A DNA stretch of 5,309 nucleotides from Gemmatimonadota bacterium (GTDB lineage: Bacteria; Gemmatimonadota; Gemmatimonadetes; Gemmatimonadales; Gemmatimonadaceae), in NCBI GenBank assembly GCA_947475795.1, contig CANJOX010000250.1, positions 1-5,309 of the forward strand, read 5' to 3'. A program made the translations under genes and the position numbers. Positions 1 to 5,309 of the stretch are shown one piece after another (the first letter of the stretch is position 1; every line of letters begins with the position of its first letter). The notes under the pieces are model-generated. The model searched no databases, was not told the DNA's origin, and was given only the letters and a program-made list of their open reading frames with translations.

Positions 1-1260
1 CAATTGCAGCAGCGGCGGGACGGCGATCGGCGCCTCGGTGGCCGGCGACGGTGCGGCGTGTGCCGCCTGCGCGGCCGCCTCGATCAACGCGGCCGGCGAC
101 AACGACTCGGCGGCACCCGTGGTGGCACCGCCATCGGACGGGGACGGCGGCGCGAAGAGTCCCTCGCCCACCGGCGCGGCGCGCAACGCCGCGGGGTCCA
201 TGGTGTGCACGTCGTCGCGCCAGTCGGGGGCAGCGGCGGGGGCCCAGCTGCGCCAACCGATCCCGGCGCTGGCGTCGAAGAGACCGAGGGCGCGGCGCAC
301 AGCGGTTTCCACGGCGCGCTCGGTGGGCCAGCGGTCGCGCAGCCGGACTTCCGACTTGGCGGGGTGCACATTCACATCGACGTCGGCCCCCGGGACGTGC
401 AACTGCAACACCAGCGAGGGGCGCACGCCCGAGGGGAGCGTGGAACGATAGGCCGCTTCGGCGGCGCGCACGATGCCGTGATCCCGGACCACGCGCCCGT
501 TGATGATGAGCAGGACACGGCGCGTGGCGGTGCCGACGTCGGCGGGACGCTCCACGAGTCCCGTGATGTGAATCGGGCCCTGAACGTCGTCGACATCGAC
601 GAAGCGCTGCACATCGCGATGTCCCCACAGTTCGGCGAGACGCGCGCGGAGTGTGGGCACGGCCGGGAGTTCGAGCATCACCTTCCCGTCGTGCCGCACG
701 GTGAAGTGCACGTCGCGCCGCAGCACGCCGATAGCCTGCACGGCGTCGAGGATGCCGCGCCATTCGGAGCGCGCACTCTTGAGGAATTTCTGCCGCGCCG
801 GGGTGTTGTAAAACAGCCGATGCACCGACACCGTGGTGCCGCGACGGCGGGTGGCCTCGCGCGTCTCGACCACCGCCCCGGCGGCGGCACGCACCTGCGT
901 ACCGGCCCCGTCTTCGGATGCCGATTCTATGACGAGTTCGGACACCGACGCGATGGCGGGGAGCGCCTCGCCCCGGAAGCCGAAGCTGCGCACCCCGACG
1001 AGTTGCTCGGCGCTCGTGATCTTGGATGTGGCGTGACGGGACAGCGAGAGAACGGCGTCGTCGCGATCCATGCCGCAGCCGTCGTCCGCGATGCGAATGA
1101 GCGCGCGCCCGCCGTCTTCCACGGTGATATCGACCGTGGTGGCGCCGGCGTCGAGCGCGTTTTCCACGAGCTCTTTGACGACGGACGCGGGGCGTTCGAC
1201 GACCTCACCGGCGGCGATCTGGTCGGCGACCGCACTGGGCAGAATGGCAATGCGCGGCAT
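1..1260 (-). CDS. mutL: DNA mismatch repair protein MutL, N-terminal part (3' end outside window)
   Basis: MutL is the ATP-switched matchmaker of mismatch repair, linking MutS bound at a mismatch to downstream strand incision and removal in the cytoplasm. Reading the minus strand from the ATG at 1260 gives 420 codons without a stop up to the window edge. The GHKL ATPase motifs are intact: QIAAGEVVERPASVVKE at residues 14-30, then ELVENALDAGA (E30 as likely catalytic base, N34), DDGCGM at 59-64 (D59), RHATSKI at 75-81, GFRGEALPAIASVS at 94-107, FYNTPARQKFL at 150-160, and DVNVHPAKSEVRL at 295-307 with the ATP-contacting lysine K302. From about residue 330 the chain becomes an Ala/Pro-rich linker, as expected before the C-terminal dimerisation domain, so any endonuclease motif cannot be judged. 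The start is secure because MPRIAILP matches the family N-terminus. It lies 8 bases after the batD-batE stop, with no good Shine-Dalgarno sequence, which suggests translation by coupling. The identification is near certain; the operon link is inferred. Confidence 0.97.
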   Translation of the reverse strand, partial: MPRIAILPSAVADQIAAGEVVERPASVVKELVENALDAGATTVDITVEDGGRALIRIADDGCGMDRDDAVLSLSRHATSKITSAEQLVGVRSFGFRGEALPAIASVSELVIESASEDGAGTQVRAAAGAVVETREATRRRGTTVSVHRLFYNTPARQKFLKSARSEWRGILDAVQAIGVLRRDVHFTVRHDGKVMLELPAVPTLRARLAELWGHRDVQRFVDVDDVQGPIHITGLVERPADVGTATRRVLLIINGRVVRDHGIVRAAEAAYRSTLPSGVRPSLVLQLHVPGADVDVNVHPAKSEVRLRDRWPTERAVETAVRRALGLFDASAGIGWRSWAPAAAPDWRDDVHTMDPAALRAAPVGEGLFAPPSPSDGGATTGAAESLSPAALIEAAAQAAHAAPSPATEAPIAVPPLLQL

Positions 1261-1268
1261 GTGGGAAG

Positions 1269-3653
1269 CTACCGGATCGCGGTGGGCGGCACGAGCGGCA
1301 CCGTGCGGGCCGCCGGAATCCACCCACGGCGGCCGTCGGCGTGCCGAACCGGGAGCCAACCGTTGCGCGCCACATCGGCGGGCGTGCTGGCGCGACCCGT
1401 GCGCTCAAGGCGTACGACATCGCCGGTGGATACACCGCCCATCGCATCGGCGTCGGTATCGGGCGCCGTGCGCATGGTGTCCGGACGGCGCACGACCAGC
1501 AGGTCGGTGGCGTCGAGCTGGCGGGCGCCCCAGAGCGCGACGCTGCCGCCCGCCACGGCGAGCACGAGGGCGAACCGACCGGCGGTCCGCGCACCCGACG
1601 CGGACGCCGACGCGGACGCCGACGCGGACGCCGACGCGGACGCCGACGCGGACGCGAGGAGCGTCCAGCCGAGGAGCCACGCGATCAGCGCGCCGACGAC
1701 GAGAGGCGCGACGGGGAGCATGGGGACGGCGGCGACGCCGTCGCGGGCGCCCGCCGGCAGGGCGGCGAGATGCTCCTGCAGGTCGACCGCGACCGGCTGG
1801 AGCCGCGCGGCGCGCTGCCACGCGATGACCGTGACCACGGTGTCACCGGCGGCCCAGGCGGCCGCGCCCCAGTTGGCGAGCAGATCGGCATCGTCGGGGC
1901 GCTCCTGCACGGCCATCGCGAACAGCTCGGCGGCCCGCGCGTACTGGTGCCGGTCATAGCCGGCCACAGCCTGCGCCACGAGGGTATCGACACCGGCCGG
2001 CTGCGCCGACGCGGGTGTGGCGTACGCGGGTGTGGCGTACGCGGGTGTCGCATGCGCGCTGAACGCGGTCAGCCCCGCCGCCGCGACCAGCAGCATGCCG
2101 CCCGGCGACCGCAACATGGGACGGATGCGGCGACCGTGCGTGACCGCTTCCGCGTCGATCCGCGCGAGGAGCGCGTCGGCCTGCGTTTCCGCCTGGGCCG
2201 TGCGTGCGGCGTTGCCGGTCGCTGGCACATCGCGGCTGGCGTGCTCGCTGAATCCCTGTTCGGCCAGCGCGTCGAGCAGGGTGAGCAGCGCCTGCGTGGT
2301 GGTGCGCGTGACGCCGCGCCGTCGCAGTGTCCGCTCGACCTCGCGACGCGACACCAACGCCTGCGGCGCCACCTGCAGCCGTTGCGCGAGCGCGGCGAGC
2401 AGCGTCCGGCGCGTCTGCCGAGCGTGGTCACCGGCATCGGCACGCGTGGGATGGCCGGCGGGGTGACGGGAGGCAGCATCGCGTACGGCGACGCGTCCGG
2501 TATCCGATGCCGACGCCTGCTGCAGTCGACGGGTGTGGAGCCGCGTACGGAGCCAGAGCAGCAGCCACGGGAGCGGCGCCAGCAGGAGCAGCGCGAGCAA
2601 CGGCGTACGCCACGCACGAAGCCGCTGCGCGAGCGAGATCGCATCGGGGCCGCGCCACGGGCGCAGCGGCACCGCGGCCACGTTGTCGCCCTCGACCGCC
2701 GCCGCGAGCACGCCATCGTTGACGGCGATCGTGCCGGGTGCGGTTTCCGCGTAGGCGTACTCGCCGCGATACGGGTTGAAGTAGCTGTACCGCAGGACCG
2801 GCAACTCGACGCTTCCCGACTGCGCGGGGGTCAGGATCCAGTCGAATTCCTTGTAGCCGCGCACCAGCGCACCGGAGGTGTCGATCCGCACGCGCTCCGT
2901 CCCCGGCACCGCGGAGGCCCACGCCACCTCGAGCAACGGGCGCGGCAGGAGCTTCACGTTTCCGGCGCCATCGACCCGCATGGTGAGCACGAGCGGATCG
3001 CCCACCCGCGCGCTCGTCGTATCGAGGCGCAACGAGGCGCGCAGCACCCCGACCGCCCCCGTGAACTCCGGCGGCCGGCCCTCGCTCGGCAGGGCCTTCA
3101 CCACCAGCTGTGCGCTCTCGGCGCGCACCACGAACTGCTCTTCGCGGCTGAAGTAGCTGGATGACTGGGGTAGCCCGTAGCTGAGCTGCGGCGCCGGCAC
3201 GACCACGGTGCCCGGGGCGACCGCGAAGAGCGCCCGCTGAAAGACGTGGGCCTCGAACGTCCCCCCGCCGTACGCACGGGGCGCCACGCGACGGGGGGTG
3301 CCCAGTTCATAGGCGAGCAACCCGCGCAATTCGGGCGGAATGAATTCCGGATTGCGGCGCAGGCGTGACCGAGCGGATTCGCTGAGCAGCACGGCCACCT
3401 GATAGGTCACCTGCTGACCCACATACACTGTGTCCGGGTAGGCGGCGGCGTGGAAATCGATGGGACGGCGCGCATCAGCGCGTAGCCGGTCGAGAATGGC
3501 GGTGGGTGACGGCTGCGCGCCGAGCGTGGGGCGCCAACCGGCCGAGACGATGAGCGCGAGCGCCAGCGCCAGCCGCGCGACCAGCCGCACGACCAGCAGC
3601 GCGCCCAGCCGCCGCGCCGTGCCGGTGCGCGCAGGGTGATGGATGTGGCTCAC
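1269..3653 (-). CDS. batD: BatD-BatE fusion: oxygen-tolerance domain, TPRs and SH3-like domain, membrane protein
   Basis: This 794-residue protein joins two aerotolerance-operon proteins; the exact biochemical role of the Bat complex is not established. Residues 1-46 form a signal peptide ending near LGA/QP. Residues 65-312 are the BatD domain, with the family signatures PPEFTGAVG (194-202) and DGAGNVKLLPRP (228-239). A membrane segment at about 350-368 leads to a basic, helical cytoplasmic part (370-512) typical of BatD C-termini. Then BatE begins: a hydrophobic signal-like segment (519-535, ending SAHA), ATPAY repeats, about two TPRs (555-625), a membrane segment (651-666), ten Ala-Ser pairs (667-686), a membrane segment (693-709) and a bacterial SH3-like domain (about 717-788, containing GWLPVRHADGRRGWIPA). 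The TPR, two membrane segments, SH3 order is that of stand-alone BatE. The GTG start at 3653 overlaps the previous stop as GTGA. No frame break separates the halves, and the internal ATG at 2117 lacks a ribosome binding site, so a true fusion is likely. Stop is TAG at 1269-1271. Confidence 0.93.
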   Translation of the reverse strand: MSHIHHPARTGTARRLGALLVVRLVARLALALALIVSAGWRPTLGAQPSPTAILDRLRADARRPIDFHAAAYPDTVYVGQQVTYQVAVLLSESARSRLRRNPEFIPPELRGLLAYELGTPRRVAPRAYGGGTFEAHVFQRALFAVAPGTVVVPAPQLSYGLPQSSSYFSREEQFVVRAESAQLVVKALPSEGRPPEFTGAVGVLRASLRLDTTSARVGDPLVLTMRVDGAGNVKLLPRPLLEVAWASAVPGTERVRIDTSGALVRGYKEFDWILTPAQSGSVELPVLRYSYFNPYRGEYAYAETAPGTIAVNDGVLAAAVEGDNVAAVPLRPWRGPDAISLAQRLRAWRTPLLALLLLAPLPWLLLWLRTRLHTRRLQQASASDTGRVAVRDAASRHPAGHPTRADAGDHARQTRRTLLAALAQRLQVAPQALVSRREVERTLRRRGVTRTTTQALLTLLDALAEQGFSEHASRDVPATGNAARTAQAETQADALLARIDAEAVTHGRRIRPMLRSPGGMLLVAAAGLTAFSAHATPAYATPAYATPASAQPAGVDTLVAQAVAGYDRHQYARAAELFAMAVQERPDDADLLANWGAAAWAAGDTVVTVIAWQRAARLQPVAVDLQEHLAALPAGARDGVAAVPMLPVAPLVVGALIAWLLGWTLLASASASASASASASASASASGARTAGRFALVLAVAGGSVALWGARQLDATDLLVVRRPDTMRTAPDTDADAMGGVSTGDVVRLERTGRASTPADVARNGWLPVRHADGRRGWIPAARTVPLVPPTAIR
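1597..1656 (-). repeat. 12-bp tandem repeat (minisatellite) encoding Ala-Ser pairs
   Basis: On the plus strand the unit GACGCGGACGCC occurs four times without a mismatch (1597-1644), followed by a fifth copy differing only in its last base. Read on the minus strand it alternates GCG-TCC-GCG-TCG and encodes ten Ala-Ser pairs (residues 667-686 of the BatD-BatE fusion). The tract lies between the last two membrane segments, in the loop predicted to be cytoplasmic. The unit is a multiple of three, so a change in copy number would add or remove four residues without breaking the frame. Confidence 0.95.
2011..2055 (-). repeat. 15-bp tandem repeat encoding ATPAY units
   Basis: The plus-strand unit GCGGGTGTGGCGTAC is present twice exactly (2011-2025 and 2026-2040), with a third copy carrying three mismatches (2041-2055). 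On the minus strand it encodes the ATPAY-ATPAY-ATPAS stretch immediately after the internal signal-like segment of the BatD-BatE fusion, forming a short flexible linker before the TPRs. Confidence 0.92.
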
Positions 3654-5309
3654 CAGTCCTTCCCGCCGGGCGGGGTGCGCCCCTGCCGCTGCTTGCGCCC
3701 CTGCACGTCGCGCTCTTCGCGGGCGGCGCTGTTGAGCAGGGCTTCCGCCTGCCGCTGATCAAGCCCGCCCTGATCCCGCGGCTTTTGCTCCGGCTGCTCG
3801 TCGGGGGACTTCCCGGCGCCTCCGCCGCCGCCACCGCCCTGCGGTGGTGGCGGCGCACGCAGCGCGAGTTCGTAGTTCCACTTCGCATCCGCATCGCCCG
3901 GGCGATCGGCGAGCAGCGCGCGATAGGCCGCACGCGCGGCAGCGAACGAGGCCTCCCCCGCCGGATTCCCCGGCGTCCGACCCATCCGGAGCGCGGCGTA
4001 CCCCGCATTGAACCGGGCCCGGTACCGCACCTCACCGTCGGCGGTGCCGTCCCGACGTACGACGTCGAGCAGTTCCGCGCCCTCGGGCAACGAATCGGCG
4101 CCCAACAGGGCGGTGCCGAGGTTGTAGCGCGTGCGGGCCGTGGTATCACCTGAGGCGAACTGCGCGCGATACGCCGCGAGCGCCGCCCCGATATTGCCCT
4201 CCGCGAACAGGACCGCCGGATCGGGCGGTTGCGTGCACGAGAGCAGCGAGAGGGGCAGTGCGGCGAGCCACAGCGTGAGGGCCGCCGGCGGTACCGCCGC
4301 CACGCGCGGCGCGCGCCGACGGTTGAACCGCCACGTGTCGTACAGCAGGATGAGCAACGCGGGGAGCAACAGCCAGCGAAAGCGCGGCACGTGGTCTTCG
4401 CGTGCGTCGAGTTTGCGCCGCGCCGTGCGCAGCGCGCGCAGGGCGCCGCGCACGCGGGTGGCCTTGTCGGAGGCATCCGCGGGGATGAAGGTGCCGTTGG
4501 CGGCGGTCGCCGCCGCCTCAAGCAAGGCCGGGGTGTAGCGGGTGATCACGACGTTGCCCTCGTCATCGCGCTTGTCCCGCGTGACGGCGCCGTCCTGCAC
4601 CGGGATCGTGCTGCCGGCCGTCGTGCCGAATCCCACGGTGACCAGACTGATGCCCTTCGTGCCGGCCTCGGTGGCGGCGGCCTGTACGTCGGCGATGGAA
4701 TCGAACGCCTCGCCGTCGGTCATCAGCACGAGCGCGCGATCGGCGCTGCCGTCGCTGGCGAGGAGCAGTTCCGTGCCCTGCCGGATAGCGCGCGCGAGCG
4801 AACTGCCGGCCTGCCCCACCACCGACGGATCGAGATTATCCAGAAACAACTCAATGGCCCCGTCGTCGCTCGTGAGCGGCGTGAGGATGTAGCTGCGCCC
4901 CGCGAACGCGATGAGGGCGACGCGATCGGCCTGCGACATGGACCGCAGCCGGCGGACTTCCTGTTTCACCCGCTCGAGCCGGTTGGGGCGTTCATCGGGG
5001 GCCATCATGGACAGCGACGCGTCGATCGCGATGGCCATATCGATGCCGCGTGCACTCACGGGCCCGCGCGCGAGTCCCCAGCGCGGACCGGCCAGCGCCA
5101 GCCCCGCGAGCAGGACCACGAGCACGAGCCGCCGCGTGCGCCCACGTTCGTCGGGATCGGTGATCTGGACCAGACGCGGCAAGGCCGACGGGTCAGCGAA
5201 GCGGGCAAGGCGATCACGCCGCTGCCGCTGCCGCACGGCGCGGAGCCACCAGACCACCACCGGCAACAGCACGGCGACGAGCAGCCACCATGGAGCATCG
5301 AAGCGCAGC
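3650..5309 (-). CDS. batB: BatB-BatC fusion: VWA domain membrane protein with C-terminal TPRs (5' end outside window)
   Basis: A membrane-anchored VWA protein of the aerotolerance (Bat) system, probably a periplasmic scaffold binding partners through a metal-ion site. Numbering here starts at the GTG codon at 5272, but the frame stays open to the edge and encodes LRFDAPWWLLVA before it, the usual N-terminus of the family, so the true start lies beyond 5309. Visible parts: membrane segment 1 (before residue 10), a basic cytoplasmic loop, membrane segment 2 (49-62), and the VWA domain (77-270) with a complete metal-site set, D84-A-S86-L-S88, a Thr in LTPLTSDD (131 or 134) and D186 in LMTDGE. 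Membrane segment 3 is at 299-312. FNRRRAPR is followed by membrane segment 4 (331-345) ending in the lipobox-like LLSC (C346). BatC-like TPRs cover 352-471, ending in DADAKWNYELAL, then a Pro/Gly-rich linker (474-487), an acidic-basic tail and the BatC-type terminus GGKDW. It resembles BatB more than BatA (RALVLMTDGE). Fused VWA-TPR versions are known in other bacteria. Confidence 0.93.
   Translation of the reverse strand, partial: LRFDAPWWLLVAVLLPVVVWWLRAVRQRQRRDRLARFADPSALPRLVQITDPDERGRTRRLVLVVLLAGLALAGPRWGLARGPVSARGIDMAIAIDASLSMMAPDERPNRLERVKQEVRRLRSMSQADRVALIAFAGRSYILTPLTSDDGAIELFLDNLDPSVVGQAGSSLARAIRQGTELLLASDGSADRALVLMTDGEAFDSIADVQAAATEAGTKGISLVTVGFGTTAGSTIPVQDGAVTRDKRDDEGNVVITRYTPALLEAAATAANGTFIPADASDKATRVRGALRALRTARRKLDAREDHVPRFRWLLLPALLILLYDTWRFNRRRAPRVAAVPPAALTLWLAALPLSLLSCTQPPDPAVLFAEGNIGAALAAYRAQFASGDTTARTRYNLGTALLGADSLPEGAELLDVVRRDGTADGEVRYRARFNAGYAALRMGRTPGNPAGEASFAAARAAYRALLADRPGDADAKWNYELALRAPPPPQGGGGGGGAGKSPDEQPEQKPRDQGGLDQRQAEALLNSAAREERDVQGRKQRQGRTPPGGKDW
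3657..3664 (-). promoter_or_regulatory. Ribosome binding site of the batD-batE gene inside the end of batB-batC
   Basis: On the minus strand the last codons of batB-batC read GGG AAG GAC TGG TGA. GGGAAGGA is a purine-rich Shine-Dalgarno-like stretch, with AAGGA ending 3 bases before the GTG start at 3653. That spacing is tighter than usual. Together with the 4-base GTGA stop/start overlap it points to translational coupling, which would keep the two Bat proteins at similar levels. Confidence 0.55.
3823..3855 (-). repeat. Perfectly placed GC-rich inverted repeat (hairpin) inside the batB-batC coding sequence
   Basis: Bases 3823-3837 pair with 3841-3855, giving a 15-bp stem with one mismatch (3830 against 3848) and a 3-base loop at 3838-3840. 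It encodes the Pro4-Gln-Gly linker (residues 473-484 from the GTG at 5272) between the TPRs and the C-terminal tail. Pro codons CCN and Gly codons GGN are complementary at two positions, so a Pro tract next to a Gly tract tends to form such a hairpin. No T-run follows on either strand, so it is not a classical terminator. Confidence 0.85.

Noticed and set aside
1081..1090. MutL motif reads DDGCGM where E. coli has DNGCGI
   Set aside because: From family knowledge, DDG versions are common among bacterial MutL proteins; the key acidic residue (D59) is present, so no loss of function is implied.
1597..1656. Short repeats as a CRISPR array
   Set aside because: The 12-bp units are directly adjacent with no spacers and lie inside a coding frame.
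4..1959. 651-codon open frame on the plus strand
   Set aside because: It lies antisense to mutL and the end of batD-batE, is Arg/Gly/His-rich with no recognisable domain, and includes a long Asp-Ala run from the tandem repeat. It is a by-product of high GC in the opposite strand of real genes.
2115..2117. Internal ATG as the start of a separate batE
   Set aside because: It is in frame with batD, no stop intervenes, and the bases upstream show no Shine-Dalgarno sequence.
1341..3164. 607-codon open frame on the plus strand
   Set aside because: Antisense to batD-batE, with a low-complexity Arg-rich translation and no domain; the minus-strand frame has clear BatD, TPR and SH3 features.
4286..4299. 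14-bp perfect palindrome (CGGCGGTACCGCCG) as an operator
   Set aside because: It is inside the batB-batC coding region with no nearby promoter or start, and short GC palindromes are expected in DNA of this composition.
4301..4303. Internal GTG as the start of a separate batC lipoprotein
   Set aside because: It is followed by a plausible signal and lipobox, but there is no ribosome binding site upstream and the frame is continuous with the VWA domain. A secondary product cannot be fully excluded.
5272..5272. GTG at 5272 as the start of the VWA gene
   Set aside because: The frame continues upstream to the window edge and encodes the family's usual LRFDAPWWLL N-terminus and first membrane segment, so the gene is 5'-truncated by the window.

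Overview
This is a GC-rich, fully coding window from a bacterium whose genes all run on the minus strand, so the layout reads right to left. There is almost no non-coding DNA: neighbouring genes overlap by 4 bases or are 8 bases apart. No promoter, terminator, RNA gene, mobile element or CRISPR array was found. The composition (strong G/C preference at third positions, Ala/Arg-rich proteins), the envelope-stress genes and the signs of a periplasm suggest a Gram-negative bacterium. Gemmatimonadota or another high-GC relative is a guess from general look, not something the sequence proves.

Layout in transcription order. (1) 5309 to 3650: a von Willebrand factor A (VWA) membrane protein, cut at its 5' end by the window edge. 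It is a BatB-like VWA protein joined in frame to a BatC-like tetratricopeptide (TPR) protein. (2) 3653 to 1269: a 794-residue protein joining BatD (oxygen-tolerance beta-rich domain, membrane segment, helical cytoplasmic domain) to BatE (signal-like segment, TPRs, two membrane segments, SH3-like domain). (3) 1260 to 1: the N-terminal 420 residues of the mismatch-repair ATPase MutL, which runs off the left edge without a stop codon.

The first two genes form the distal part of a Bat ('Bacteroides aerotolerance') operon, with four classical Bat proteins compressed into two polypeptides. MoxR-type ATPase, DUF58 and BatA genes are normally upstream, outside this window. All predicted periplasmic parts (VWA, TPRs, BatD domain, SH3) come out on the same side of the membrane under the positive-inside rule, which fits one membrane-anchored periplasmic complex. 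mutL lies directly behind and probably shares the transcript.

The system itself is known. What deserves a second look is the double fusion with a retained export signal at each junction, an Ala-Ser minisatellite in a cytoplasmic loop, a long GC hairpin inside the batB-batC coding region, a conserved C-terminus that doubles as a ribosome binding site, and the placement of mutL.
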